Positions 9,601-18,052 are shown, counted from the first letter of the stretch. The stretch: DNA of 64,000 bases from Gammaproteobacteria bacterium (GCA_018828125.1 JAHJWB010000019.1:242582-306581); one strand, 5' to 3'. The notes: a model not told the origin generated them from the sequence alone. Translations and numbers: made by a program.

Positions 9601-10485
9601 TTCGCCCCCAGTCACGACACAGCGCAGCGCATCAGCGGATTTGCCCCTGGCGCCACACTCCGCGTGGTCCTCCACACTGACTTGGCCAGCGATGCAGCGC
9701 TGCCGACGCCCAATCCCCACGCCCGCCCTGAAGGTGCGGCCCTCAAAGTGTTGGTGCTCGGCGCCCTCAGCGCTATCAAGGGTGCAGACTTGCTAGAAGC
9801 CGTTGCCATTGAAGCCGCCCGTCGCAACACGCCCGTCGAGTTTCATTTGCTGGGGTATGGCTACCGCCATTTGCAGACACAGCCCCGCGCGCACCTTACC
9901 GTGCATGGCGCCTATGACGACAAAGATCTGCCTCGCTTGCTCGAATGGCTGCAGCCTGACGTTGCATGGTTTCCTGCCCAATGGCCGGAGACTTACAGCT
10001 ACACCCTCAGCGCCTGCCTGGAAGCGGGGCTACCCGTGGTGGCGCCGGACATTGGGGCGTTCGCCGAACGTTTGGCCCACAGGGAGTGGAGCTGGGTGGA
10101 GTGCTGGGACCAGTCACCAGCGCAATGGCTCGATACCTTTGCACAGATGCGAGAACTAAACTTTGCGAGCGGGCAGCCCCCAGCACCGGTGACTTTGCCC
10201 GACTCCATTGCGCATGCAGTGCAAACGACAAAGGCAGTAGGCACACCCTGGCACTACCGAGACAGGTACCTAAGCGGTGTGACAAGCTCGGCCACGCAGC
10301 ACCGCATCGCGTTGCCCCTGGAGTTTCTGCTAGCCCACCGCGCACCCACCGCATCGCCCACTGGTGCACGCTCCATGCTGCTCAACAGCGTTGTGCGGCT
10401 GCGTTCACACCCACTGTTGCGGGGCGTTGCACAGCGTATTCCGCAACGCTGGCAAACCAAGGTGAAGAACTGGCTTCGGGCTTGA
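6688..10485 (+). CDS. Giant methyltransferase / coiled-coil / GT2 / GT4 fusion protein
   Basis: The product is 1265 residues from MTNSIDD. A class I SAM methyltransferase comes first (about 20-200, VLDLGCGSGALGQ at about 36-48, CADVLEHLRRPE). Next is a mixed domain (about 230-400) with no family I recognise, then a Gln-rich coiled coil (about 411-481). A GT2 domain starts near 527 (DVIVPVYRG, VINDASPE, ENPENLGFVGTVNRG, LLNSDTEV, GYGEENDFC). The last part, about 800-1240, is a GT-B/GT4 glycosyltransferase with DFTAHDYYSYC, LGALSAIKGADL and ACLEAGLPVVAPDIG. A CACC cluster sits near 940. The coiled coil may set chain length as in WbdD-type rulers; this is inference. It stands alone on the plus strand inside the polysaccharide locus. 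Confidence 0.88.
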   Translation: MTNSIDDLHVYLRSIAQGERTSLSVLASLVHKGATVLDLGCGSGALGQFLKETRDCTSDGVTLSQAEADHAQPHYRTVKVADLETADLRSMFSAQRYDYIVCADVLEHLRRPEAVLQVCRELLAPEGKLLISVPNAAYSGLLAELLEGEFRYREEGLLDRTHLRFFTRRSLVRFMAEQRWELDAVDTITRELPESEFQVAFDSLPPTVARHLLSAPDALTYQFICVARPVAHVPTAAHLPASAEESHARFTAQLYLGRNGRYAEDEKLTATGVIGDERQLVQFKLPASQEPLTQLRLDPADRPGFLHLYSLTLRDQAQQPLWRWQADATTRSLLAAAPHSQIAWQAPMPPASGANLLLLAGTDPWLELPIPAKAFTEDDRTPTTLDVELGWPMSADYLALAGTVRPLGDRIDQLERSGRETQAHLQEQLSQTQQTLSTFGARNSVLEESNKALAQQRSMWHQEATRLQKDYTALASHLKTIENSTVFRATRPLVHAKMRVDRLLGRALAAASQAKPAAIAMTPSPHPVDVIVPVYRGLADTQLCINSALASICQTPWRLIVINDASPEPEVTEWLRERAQHDSRITLLENPENLGFVGTVNRGMALSNSNDVLLLNSDTEVANDWLDRIRNAAYSDQKVASVTPFSNNATICSYPRFCKDNELPEGYDTARLDALCAQTNPGAVVDVPTGVGFCMYIRRDCLAVVGLFDTENFGKGYGEENDFCQRAAASGWRNLHLLDTFVLHTGGVSFGDSKSPRERAAMETLRRMHPGYERDILAFVQNDPAEPFRMALDVARMRKAQDHAGIQTVLAVLHDRAGGTVRHVRELAKHLQSQAQFLTLTPAPGRSVLLQSANDTEGFRLQFSLETQSAELLEALRKLGVAHIHYHHLLGHDVSILDLPHQLGVAYDFTAHDYYSYCTHISLTGLDNRYAGETAPGQCACCTPDSTAPHSGTVSQWRHRNVHFLTAARQVFAPSHDTAQRISGFAPGATLRVVLHTDLASDAALPTPNPHARPEGAALKVLVLGALSAIKGADLLEAVAIEAARRNTPVEFHLLGYGYRHLQTQPRAHLTVHGAYDDKDLPRLLEWLQPDVAWFPAQWPETYSYTLSACLEAGLPVVAPDIGAFAERLAHREWSWVECWDQSPAQWLDTFAQMRELNFASGQPPAPVTLPDSIAHAVQTTKAVGTPWHYRDRYLSGVTSSATQHRIALPLEFLLAHRAPTASPTGARSMLLNSVVRLRSHPLLRGVAQRIPQRWQTKVKNWLRA

Positions 10486-10535
10486 CGGCACTGGCCGCCG
10501 ATGACGGCCACGCCGCCCCCAGCGGTTTGAAAAAT

Positions 10536-11627
10536 TCAAGAGTTGGTTAGCAGGCCGGGTCGCCGCCGAACGGTAGCCAGCCACCGACGACCAGCGCGAA
10601 TGGCGGGCTGCTCCACCCCATGCCAGGACAGGGCCGCCAACAGCAACACCGGTACCAGCGACAAAAACATGCACGTCGCCAAGGACCAGCCCTCGCGCAA
10701 ACACAGCGACGTAACTGCCTGCTGAACAGGAAACGCATAGATATAGACGCCGTACGAAATGTCGACTGACACCCGCCCAGCTCGTGGGGGTGCTGGATTG
10801 CCTACATGCGCCGCAAAAAAAGTCCCGCAGGCAATCAGTACCCATACCCCAACCTGTATCAGAAGGGCTGACGCGGCGTAATACGCCACCACCCCCGCCG
10901 CCAACGCCGCGCCTGCCATCCAATGGCGCGGCCGCACCCGGTAGGCGGCCACGGCGCTCCCCATGAAGAAAGGGACACCAAAGCCGCAGAAATCCCTCCA
11001 TCGAAAGGCGTCTGCCAGAAGTCCTCCAGTCTGCTCTATCCGCGCATCCCAGAGCCCGGCGCGCGCGACCTCCCACACAATGGCAAGAGTGACCGCCGCT
11101 ATCGGATACACGATGCGGCGCCCGCGCGATCCCCACGCAAAAATCGCAAGACACAGGTACATCGCCAGCTCGTAACGGATCGTCCAGAGCGATCCATTGA
11201 CTGCGCGTGCGAACGGATTGGACTCAAACACACCCGGAAGCGTCTGTACCGTGGCCAGGCCTGCTGCGTTATTGATGAAATTGGTCCATGGGGCAGGAGA
11301 CAGCCAGTAGGCAGCAGACGGCAGTGTCGTGACTGCCCAGCCAATGACAAACACCGAAAACGCCACCGCAACCACCAGTCCCGGGAATACCCGTAACACC
11401 CGCTTGGACCAGAACGCAAGCCAATCCGGCTCACGGGACCAGCTTTGGCACACCAGATAGCCGCTGATAAAGAAGAACACATAGACCGCTAGCGAGCCCA
11501 GGCTGTGTCCAGGCAAGGGCACCGGAAGATGCAGCCGATACAGGAAATCCCCATGGGCCACAAAGACTGCCAGCGCGGCAATGAGGCGCAGCAGGTTGAA
11601 TCGATTGCCCCGGTCAATGTCCCCCAT
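10536..11627 (-). CDS. Acyltransferase 3 family integral membrane protein (OafA-like), copy 1
   Basis: The product is 363 residues from MGDIDRGNRF, chosen because AAGGGGGA lies just upstream; a longer frame adds 21 residues. The protein has about ten membrane segments. The N-terminal motif FNLLRLIAALAVFVAHGDFLYR, with its conserved His after the first helix, and FFFISGYLVCQSW are characteristic of the acyltransferase-3 family. Members O-acetylate polysaccharides or lipid A sugars from the inner membrane. It is the last gene of the minus-strand wzm-wzt-methyltransferase run and is convergent with the giant glycosyltransferase. It is distinct in sequence from its neighbour, so the two probably differ in target. 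Confidence 0.87.
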   Translation of the reverse strand: MGDIDRGNRFNLLRLIAALAVFVAHGDFLYRLHLPVPLPGHSLGSLAVYVFFFISGYLVCQSWSREPDWLAFWSKRVLRVFPGLVVAVAFSVFVIGWAVTTLPSAAYWLSPAPWTNFINNAAGLATVQTLPGVFESNPFARAVNGSLWTIRYELAMYLCLAIFAWGSRGRRIVYPIAAVTLAIVWEVARAGLWDARIEQTGGLLADAFRWRDFCGFGVPFFMGSAVAAYRVRPRHWMAGAALAAGVVAYYAASALLIQVGVWVLIACGTFFAAHVGNPAPPRAGRVSVDISYGVYIYAFPVQQAVTSLCLREGWSLATCMFLSLVPVLLLAALSWHGVEQPAIRAGRRWLATVRRRPGLLTNS

Positions 11628-11806
11628 GCCATCCCCCTTGGATTGGTGCTGCAGTGCGCAACCGGGATGCCAGCGGAAGCATCGAAACACCTCTAAAACG
11701 ATTTTCCGTAGACATTTTGAATATTTTTGACTCTTAGCCTAGGTGCAATATAGACTTTATGCTACACATACGATAGCAATCGCCGCACTAACCGCTCCTC
11801 AGTTAC

Positions 11807-12862
11807 TTATTGGCTTGGCACGGTCGGCGCCGATCGCTGGGGCCCGCCCAGCAAGCGCTTGAGGCGCAGCATGGGGCTCTCCACAACGTGCCACGACGCA
11901 TAGCCCGCCGCTGCTGCCAACACCACGGCCAACAACAAGCTGCCTAAAAAGGGCCACTGAGGGCAGGACGCCTGAACCACCTGCTGAATGGGGCAACCCA
12001 GGATGTAGATGCCGTACGAGGGGTCGCCCGCACCATGCAGCCGAGTGAACACAGGTGCCGTGCGCGTTCCCAGGTAGATCAGCAATGGCGGCAGCAGCAG
12101 CAATCCTGCTGAATGTTCCAGTTTGGCTCCAAAAAAAAGCGCCGCTGCGATGGGAGTCAGCACCAGCAAAACACCCCGTCCATATTTCAAGAATGCATCG
12201 CGAAAGAGGGCAATCAAGCTGCCGTAGGCGAAGTACGCCGGATATTCGAACCAGTGGTACATCGTGCCAGTGAGGTCAGCGTTGCGCATGGCCAGGAAAA
12301 ACGCCAGATATCCCAGCGCAGCCATGCACGCCAAGGCACGCCAGCGAAACACTCCCAGCACGCCCAGCGCTGCCAAGGCGGCATAACACATCAGCTCCAT
12401 CGGAATGGTCCACAACGGCCCGTTCATCAGCCCAACCAACGGATTGACGGGAAACACCCCTGGAAGGTTCACATACGCCTCGACCAGCAGCAAATTGAGC
12501 CAATGCTCCAGCGTCGCCGGATGGGTCCAGAACTCTCGCAGTGGCAACGTGGTGAACACGGCACCAAACAAAAAGATGTCTGCCAGCACAGCCACCAGCA
12601 TGCCGGGCCACAGCCGCAAAAGACGCTTGCCCGCAAACGCGATGACGCGCGGGTCACTCAGCCAACTCAGCGTTACCAGATAGCCGCTGATGGTAAAAAA
12701 CGTCATGACTGCCACGCCGCCGACCATGTCGGAATGCAGCCATGCAGGCGGCTTCGTACCAGTGATGTGAAAGTGGTGACTGAAAATCACCGCAAACGCA
12801 GCCGAAATGCGCAGGGCATTGAACGCGTTGTCGTCACGCTTACCAAGCGGCGGGGCACCCAT
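11807..12862 (-). CDS. Acyltransferase 3 family integral membrane protein (OafA-like), copy 2
   Basis: The product is 351 residues. It has the same architecture as the neighbouring copy: NALRISAAFAVIFSHHFHITG carries the conserved His at the end of helix 1, and FFTISGYLVTLSWLSDPR is the second family motif. About ten hydrophobic helices follow, with a short basic C-terminal tail. It lies 5 bases downstream of the 286-residue methyltransferase, so it is almost certainly co-transcribed with wzm-wzt and the methyltransferases. The probable role is acetylation of the exported glycan. An AT-rich 179-base gap separates it from the first copy. Confidence 0.87.
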   Translation of the reverse strand: MGAPPLGKRDDNAFNALRISAAFAVIFSHHFHITGTKPPAWLHSDMVGGVAVMTFFTISGYLVTLSWLSDPRVIAFAGKRLLRLWPGMLVAVLADIFLFGAVFTTLPLREFWTHPATLEHWLNLLLVEAYVNLPGVFPVNPLVGLMNGPLWTIPMELMCYAALAALGVLGVFRWRALACMAALGYLAFFLAMRNADLTGTMYHWFEYPAYFAYGSLIALFRDAFLKYGRGVLLVLTPIAAALFFGAKLEHSAGLLLLPPLLIYLGTRTAPVFTRLHGAGDPSYGIYILGCPIQQVVQASCPQWPFLGSLLLAVVLAAAAGYASWHVVESPMLRLKRLLGGPQRSAPTVPSQ

Positions 12863-12867
12863 CGGGC

Positions 12868-13728
12868 TCAGTCCTTGCGCAGCAACAGAAAAATCTCGTT
12901 ATTGACCAGCCATTCACGTGGGTAACGCTCCAACAACGTTGTGGGCACATCCATCTCCACATTTCGCCTCTCTTGCCGCTCCACCCGAAAGCCCGCCCCA
13001 AGCGCGAATCCCACCAGTTCGTCCGCGGTCAGTCGATTCAATGCCTGATACTCCTTGAACACAAACCGTTTGTAGCCGTCCGGTCCAAAGTCGGCAAATC
13101 CGAAATCGACTTCCGATGCGTCGATAGGACCCGCATGCTCGTGGATGATCTTCCACAGCTCATCTTCTGTCGCCAGCAAGTGATGCCACGGCATTTCGTC
13201 ATAGCGGCGCAAGTGCGAACCGTAGGGCGAATAGAACAGAGGTTCGATCTGGATGAAGAAGTACCCGCCCGGTTTGAGGCAGGCATGCAGGTCCGCCAGA
13301 ATGGGCGCCAACTGGTCGCGCTGCACGTGCTCAAATGTAGACCAGCTCATGATGCCGTCCACCAGCGGGCGCCTGCCCGCCAAAGACGAGCTGGGTTTGA
13401 TGGTTTCAAACGTCAAAGCGGATGGAATGCGCGACATCCCCAACTGCTCGCGTGCAATGCGCGGAAGCTTTGCGTACTCCCTGCGAATATCAACGCCGTG
13501 AATCGCCGTCGCCCCATAACGAAGCACGAGCGACAGGTCCGTAATGCCGTCGCCGCAACCAAAGTTCAGGAAGGTGGCCTTGCGTACGTCCAGCACGCCC
13601 CCGATCCAGTGGTGCACCACATCTGCCGCATAGTCGAAATGCGCGCGAAACCATTCGTCGGTGATCATCTTCGCGTCCCAAGGCGCCAACCCTGAAACAC
13701 GCTCCTGCAGCTTGAGCATCCAGTTCAT
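12868..13728 (-). CDS. SAM-dependent class I methyltransferase in polysaccharide locus
   Basis: The product is 286 residues. The Rossmann-fold SAM site is FLNFGCGDGITDLSL (about 53-67), followed by an acidic strand end (GVDIRREY) and a later SWSTFEHV motif. Downstream are LADLHACLKPGGYFFIQIEP, a class I methyltransferase strand-5 motif, and YSPYGSHLRRYDEMPWHHL, a stretch seen in sugar- or polysaccharide-linked methyltransferases. It is 5 bases from the acyltransferase and 57 bases from the preceding methyltransferase, within an operon led by the exporter. A plausible role is methylating a sugar hydroxyl or capping the chain. Confidence 0.82.
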   Translation of the reverse strand: MNWMLKLQERVSGLAPWDAKMITDEWFRAHFDYAADVVHHWIGGVLDVRKATFLNFGCGDGITDLSLVLRYGATAIHGVDIRREYAKLPRIAREQLGMSRIPSALTFETIKPSSSLAGRRPLVDGIMSWSTFEHVQRDQLAPILADLHACLKPGGYFFIQIEPLFYSPYGSHLRRYDEMPWHHLLATEDELWKIIHEHAGPIDASEVDFGFADFGPDGYKRFVFKEYQALNRLTADELVGFALGAGFRVERQERRNVEMDVPTTLLERYPREWLVNNEIFLLLRKD

Positions 13729-13785
13729 TGCGATCCCGCCTTATGGACACATGCCCACTCCATCGCCACGACAGTCCGTACGCCC

Positions 13786-14676
13786 TCAGGGCTTGCGCAG
13801 CACATAAGCGTCCTGATGATTCCAAAAGTGCACAGGCGCCTTGTGCACAAGTTTGTCGGCGCCCACGGTTTCAGCAATGCGCGCAAGTACAAAAGCCTCG
13901 GAAGTAAACGTGGTTCCGTACTCTTGCTCATCGATAGCTGTGGATTCGCTCGATGCGGCAAAAAAATAGCCTTCATCATCCAGCGTCACATTGTCAAAGT
14001 TGGCCGCCTTGATGCCGTGCGTGCTCAAAACCAGCAGACCGCCAGGCGCCACGGCGTCATACAACACCGTGAGCCAGCGCGACCAGGTAGCGCGCGGCAG
14101 ATGGCTGAAGAGTGAAAGAACAAAAACCACCTCGTACCTGGCGGGCCATTCCACTTTCTCAGGCACGCTGGCAGAAGAAAACCCCTCTACCCCGAATGTG
14201 GCGCGCGAAAACGCCACTGCACTTTGCACCACATCTGAAACCACCACCCGCTGGGCACCTAGCGCCTTCACCAAGTGCCGCGTAAAGCGGCCATGCCCGC
14301 TCGCAAACTCAAGCACGCGCGGCGTCTTGAGCAATGGCTGATCTACAGCCTCCAACAGCAGCATTAGCTCGGAGAGTGTTCGCCATCCATCAGCAAGATA
14401 GTCCCGCAAGGGATTTTTACTGGAATGGTGGCCTGCAAAAAATCCAAAAATATCGTCTTGGGCGGAGATCGTGCAATCGAGCCCCATGACGTTTGAATAC
14501 GACCCGACTAGGTCATTGGTTTCGATAAGCGCATGGGCTGCCAGAAGGGTGTCGCGCTCATCTCTCGCTCGAGCCAGCACCTGAGCTGCACTAGTGCGGT
14601 CGCCCTGAGAAAGCAGGGCCAATCCCTCTGCCAGCAGGCGCTGGCCCAAGGTGGTTTCAGTGGAAGACGTTGTCAT
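13786..14676 (-). CDS. Class I methyltransferase with helical N-terminal region
   Basis: The product is 296 residues. The first 60 or so are helical (RLLAEGLALLSQGDRTSAAQ) and look like a short TPR-type hairpin. The methyltransferase fold has RVLEFASGHGRFTRHL as the SAM loop (about 119-133), VVVSDVVQSAV for the second strand, and SLFSHLPRATW then APGGLLVLSTHG near motif IV/post-I. It follows wzt by 67 bases. Together with the next gene it gives this locus two stand-alone methyltransferases besides the one fused to the giant glycosyltransferase. The substrate is unknown. Confidence 0.8.
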   Translation of the reverse strand: MTTSSTETTLGQRLLAEGLALLSQGDRTSAAQVLARARDERDTLLAAHALIETNDLVGSYSNVMGLDCTISAQDDIFGFFAGHHSSKNPLRDYLADGWRTLSELMLLLEAVDQPLLKTPRVLEFASGHGRFTRHLVKALGAQRVVVSDVVQSAVAFSRATFGVEGFSSASVPEKVEWPARYEVVFVLSLFSHLPRATWSRWLTVLYDAVAPGGLLVLSTHGIKAANFDNVTLDDEGYFFAASSESTAIDEQEYGTTFTSEAFVLARIAETVGADKLVHKAPVHFWNHQDAYVLRKP

Positions 14677-14743
14677 ATGGCTATGAATGGGGATTGTTTA
14701 GTCGGCGCGCCTGCATTCGCATGAGCAAGGCGCGCAATAACGC

Positions 14744-16030
14744 TCAGCTCCAGTGGTGCGGCAAGCGAACCAAGCCTGGCAGAGGCTTGGGGAAAATGAA
14801 GCGAAAGTGCAGAAACTGAAACCACTCGTCGTACACCGCAAGGCCTGTCTCGTCGAACAGGAAAGCGCTGATCACATAGTCTCCGCTATGCAAGGGTAAG
14901 TCGGGAAAGCTGAGAACTGAGCGCCATGTGCCATCGGGCAACTGCACCGGGGCTGCACCCTCCTCGTGGGTCGCCAGCGACGTGATGCCGACCCCTTTGG
15001 ATTGCTCAATCATGAAGCCGATATTGGGACGCTCGCTTCCTCGGCCACGGGCCGTGATGGTGACCACCAAGTCCTGGCTGTGCAAAACGGCCGGTTGCCC
15101 ATCGTGCACTTCGCCCAGATGGGCAACGTCCACGGCCAGCAGGCATGCACTACCACCCTCTTGCGCCTTGGCGCGAGCTAGAGCTGTGTCTTCAGCCGTT
15201 TCCGCTGGTGAAGCGCCTTGGGGAAGTGGAGTCTGCGCGGACTCCTGTGCGGCAGTCGCGTCCCGCAGCCGGGTGTGCACGTCATAGGCCGCAAGCACGG
15301 CCTCGGTACCTCCAAATTGCTCAACCTGCCCGCCCTTGAGCCACACAGCGCGATCGCAAAGGTGCCGAATGTGGTACGGGCTGTGAGAGCAAAACAGAAT
15401 GGTGCAGCCATTGTTGCGAAACGCCGTGATGCGCTCCACGCACTTTTTCTGAAAGTTCTGGTCTCCCACCGCCAGCGCTTCATCAATGATCAGCACATCG
15501 GGCTGCACGGCAGTGACCAGCGCAAACGCCAGGCGCACCGTCATACCCGACGAATAGGTTTTCACCGGGCGGTCCAACGCCTCACCCAACTCGCAGAAGT
15601 CGATGATTTCTGGCTCCAGCCGCAGCATTTCTTCGCGATCGATGCCGATCAGGCTGCCTGCAAAGAAAAGGTTGTCTCGCCCGCTGAAGTCAGGATGGAA
15701 CCCCGCCCCCAGTTCCAGAATGGCGGTGACACGCCCGACGCGGTCAATCCGCCCCTGGCTGGGCTGCAAAGTGCCCGCCAACAGCTTGAGCAGTGTGCTT
15801 TTGCCCGCCCCGTTGTCGCCAATCACGCCAATACATTCGCCGCGCTGCAACTCGAACGACACGCCCCGCAAGGCCCAGTGGCTTTGGTGGGAGGCCCGCC
15901 CTGTCAACAACGCCTTCAGCCGCGTTCGCGGGGACGGGTAAAGTTTGTATTCTTTGGAAACGCTTTGCACGCTCAACACGGTATGGCGTGCTGCACCCTC
16001 TGATCCGGTTGATGGGAGCGTCGCGGTCAT
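14744..16030 (-). CDS. wzt: Polysaccharide ABC exporter ATPase with C-terminal carbohydrate-binding domain (Wzt)
   Basis: The product is 428 residues. The ATPase half (about 1-245) has Walker A GDNGAGKST, the signature YSSGMTVRLAFAL, Walker B VLIIDEALAVGD and a switch His in LFCSHS. The remaining 150 residues form a beta-rich Wzt_C-type domain (DLVVTITARG, GFMIEQSKGVGI, GDYVISAFLFDE). In E. coli O8/O9a systems that domain recognises the capped non-reducing end of the chain before export. The start overlaps the permease stop by ATGA, so the two are translationally coupled. The acidic, Gln/Ala-rich linker (about 250-290) joins the halves. Confidence 0.93.
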   Translation of the reverse strand: MTATLPSTGSEGAARHTVLSVQSVSKEYKLYPSPRTRLKALLTGRASHQSHWALRGVSFELQRGECIGVIGDNGAGKSTLLKLLAGTLQPSQGRIDRVGRVTAILELGAGFHPDFSGRDNLFFAGSLIGIDREEMLRLEPEIIDFCELGEALDRPVKTYSSGMTVRLAFALVTAVQPDVLIIDEALAVGDQNFQKKCVERITAFRNNGCTILFCSHSPYHIRHLCDRAVWLKGGQVEQFGGTEAVLAAYDVHTRLRDATAAQESAQTPLPQGASPAETAEDTALARAKAQEGGSACLLAVDVAHLGEVHDGQPAVLHSQDLVVTITARGRGSERPNIGFMIEQSKGVGITSLATHEEGAAPVQLPDGTWRSVLSFPDLPLHSGDYVISAFLFDETGLAVYDEWFQFLHFRFIFPKPLPGLVRLPHHWS

Positions 16031-16830
16031 AGCCAGTCCACCAGTTGGTCGCGGCTTCGCTCAATCAGCACATTGAGCGCCAACACGAGAAAACCCGCCC
16101 AAGCCAGCAACACCCACCACACACTCAGCGGGGGCCAAGCGCCCAACAGCAAGACCTGCTGATAGCCTTGTACGGGCGCAGTAATCGGGTTGAGCCACAA
16201 CACCCACCGCCATTGCTCGGGAAACAGCGTCATGGGAAACAGCACGGGAGACAAGTAGATCCCGACTGAAAGCAAAAATCCCACCATTTGCACCGTATCG
16301 CGCAGCGCCGCTGCCAATATGGCCAGCACGTAGGCCAGCAACATGCAAACCACCCACTGCAGCAGCAGCAGCAAAGGGAACGCCAATACCGGCAGTGCGA
16401 ACCGGTGCAGGGGTGTGTAGGCCAGCGCCAGCACGAGCAGCAGCGGCGCAAACACGACCGCGCTGGCAAGTACCGAGCGCACGACAAAAAGTACGGGAGG
16501 CAGTGGGTTTTTATGCAGTAACCCGCCCGCTTCCAGCAGGCTGTTCATGCCGCGTGAAAGGCCATCACAAAAGGCCATCCAGGGCAATGCGCCCACCACC
16601 AAAAAAGTGCCCACCGCATGCGTCGGGGCGCCATCGCCCAAACGCATGGCGAACACAACGTCAAACACAAGATAGTAAGCCGCTACGGTGAGCAGCGGCT
16701 GCAGGTAGGGCCACACGATTCCGGCGGCCGTGCCTGCATGGCGGGCGGCGACCTCACGGCGGGTCAGCACCCAAACCAAAGAACGCGCACTCCAGACGGA
16801 GCGCAGTTCGTTGCGAAACGCATGCAGCAT
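16027..16830 (-). CDS. wzm: Polysaccharide ABC exporter permease (Wzm)
   Basis: The product is 267 residues with six hydrophobic membrane segments. Its N-terminus, FRNELRSVWSARSLVWVLTRREVAARHAGT in part, carries the basic interface helix of ABC-2 type polysaccharide permeases. Later motifs PYLQPLLTVAAYYLVF and LYLSPVLFP-like IYLSPVLFPMTLFPEQWR also fit that family, as does LWLNPITAPVQGYQ near the end. Together with the ATPase it should move lipid-linked O-polysaccharide across the inner membrane. It is the first gene of a six-gene minus-strand run. The 158 bases upstream should contain the promoter, but I could not place it. Confidence 0.92.
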   Translation of the reverse strand: MLHAFRNELRSVWSARSLVWVLTRREVAARHAGTAAGIVWPYLQPLLTVAAYYLVFDVVFAMRLGDGAPTHAVGTFLVVGALPWMAFCDGLSRGMNSLLEAGGLLHKNPLPPVLFVVRSVLASAVVFAPLLLVLALAYTPLHRFALPVLAFPLLLLLQWVVCMLLAYVLAILAAALRDTVQMVGFLLSVGIYLSPVLFPMTLFPEQWRWVLWLNPITAPVQGYQQVLLLGAWPPLSVWWVLLAWAGFLVLALNVLIERSRDQLVDWL

Positions 16831-16988
16831 GTTTATTGTTGTGGGCCCACCTTTTGATGAGCCGACCTTATCAAAGACAAAACCGGGTAACGTACCACGT
16901 TTTTGTGCATGTCAGCATCCCGTACGCAAACCAGCGCCAACACGCCATAAGCAGTGTCGACGCATGGCAATCAACTTACATCACAAAC

Positions 16989-17966
16989 TCAGGGCTTGGC
17001 GGGGCCCACCAACTTATCAACCGTGGCCTTGACTGCGGGCTCATCCAGCTTGACAGTGTCTTCCAACGATTTGGCCAAATCGTTGCGTCCTTTTTGCTGT
17101 GACGACTGCTTCACTTTGGCGATCAGTGCATCCTTCACCTCATCAAAGGGCTTGGTTCCCTTGGGCTTGCGTGCCACGAGCTGCAGGATGTGATAACCAT
17201 ACTGGGTTTTCACCAGTTCGCTGACCGCTCCAGGTTGCTGCATGGCAAACGCTGCTGTTTCAAACTCGGGCACCATGCCACCCCGGCCAAAGAAGCCGAG
17301 GTCTCCCCCCTTGGACGCGCTGCCCGGGTCTGCAGAGTGCTTTTGAGCCAATGCCGCGAAATCACCACCGGCACGAATCTGAGCCAACAAATCGGTCGCT
17401 TGTGCTTTTGCAGCTTGGTCGGCCGCAGCATCCTTGACCGGAATGAGAATGTGACGAATCTGCACCTGTTCAGGTTGCTCAAAATCTGCGGGCTGCGCCT
17501 GGTACATGGTACGGGCCATTGCCAGCGCCTGAGCGTCCGATGGCGTATTGGATTTATCTACTTGTACCAATAGCGCATCTGAAAGCACCTTGTCGCGTGC
17601 CAGCGCCAAGGCGGCAGCCACCTCAGGTGACTTCGCCAAGCCTTGGCTTTCCGCGCGTTGAGCCAACGCGCGCCGGGTGTACAGGTTGGTCACCAACTGG
17701 TTCATGGTGCGGGACTGCGTGAGTACCTGAGGACGCACATCCGGCGGAATACGCTGCACGTCCGCGGTCACATCTGCCGCAGTCACCTGGACTTCGCCAG
17801 CGCCTTGTACCGAACCCTTGGCGAGTACGGGGTCGGCAGCATGTGCAGCCACCACGAGGCAGGGCGCCAACAACACCGCTGCCAAGTGCTGCTTCCATAG
17901 GTGATATGCGCCGACTTCTTGAGGCCCGCTGTTCAAAATATTTTGGGAAATTTTGGTGGTATGCAT
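16989..17966 (-). CDS. Periplasmic parvulin-type peptidyl-prolyl isomerase
   Basis: The product is 325 residues if started at MHTTKIS; the frame is open further upstream, but that part runs back into a terminator. A hydrophobic export signal (LAAVLLAPCLVVAAHAA) ends near residue 50. A SurA-like helical region follows. The parvulin domain (about 190-290) has QVRHILI-type VQIRHILIPVKD, KHSADPGSASKGGDLGFFGRG and FKTQYGYHIL-like VKTQYGYHILQL. It probably assists folding of outer-membrane or secreted proteins. It is immediately downstream of the surface-protein gene, beyond a strong terminator. The leader before the hydrophobic segment is unusually long, so the exact start is uncertain. Confidence 0.85.
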   Translation of the reverse strand: MHTTKISQNILNSGPQEVGAYHLWKQHLAAVLLAPCLVVAAHAADPVLAKGSVQGAGEVQVTAADVTADVQRIPPDVRPQVLTQSRTMNQLVTNLYTRRALAQRAESQGLAKSPEVAAALALARDKVLSDALLVQVDKSNTPSDAQALAMARTMYQAQPADFEQPEQVQIRHILIPVKDAAADQAAKAQATDLLAQIRAGGDFAALAQKHSADPGSASKGGDLGFFGRGGMVPEFETAAFAMQQPGAVSELVKTQYGYHILQLVARKPKGTKPFDEVKDALIAKVKQSSQQKGRNDLAKSLEDTVKLDEPAVKATVDKLVGPAKP

Positions 17967-18020
17967 GGATGAATATGAAATGTGAGGGCACCTGTGATTG
18001 CAAAGCAGTCGGCGCCACGC

Positions 18021-18052
18021 AAAAAAAAAGGCGGGTTGCCCCGCCTTTTTTT
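18021..18052 (-). terminator. Rho-independent terminator downstream of the surface-protein gene
   Basis: AAAGGCGGG TTGC CCCGCCTTT forms a GC-rich stem flanked by A and T runs on both sides, so it could act in either direction. It lies 36 bases past the surface-protein stop on the minus strand and separates that gene from the prolyl isomerase. Confidence 0.85.

Noticed and set aside
10488..10515. TGGCCG...CGGCCA inverted repeat between the giant glycosyltransferase and the first acyltransferase.
   Set aside because: There is no T run and the stem is only six pairs, so I did not call it a terminator.
16989..18018. A possible frameshift at the start of the prolyl isomerase, since its leader before the hydrophobic segment is long and another frame runs across it.
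   Set aside because: The frame remains open throughout and the export segment is in frame with the domain, so a simple start-site uncertainty is enough.
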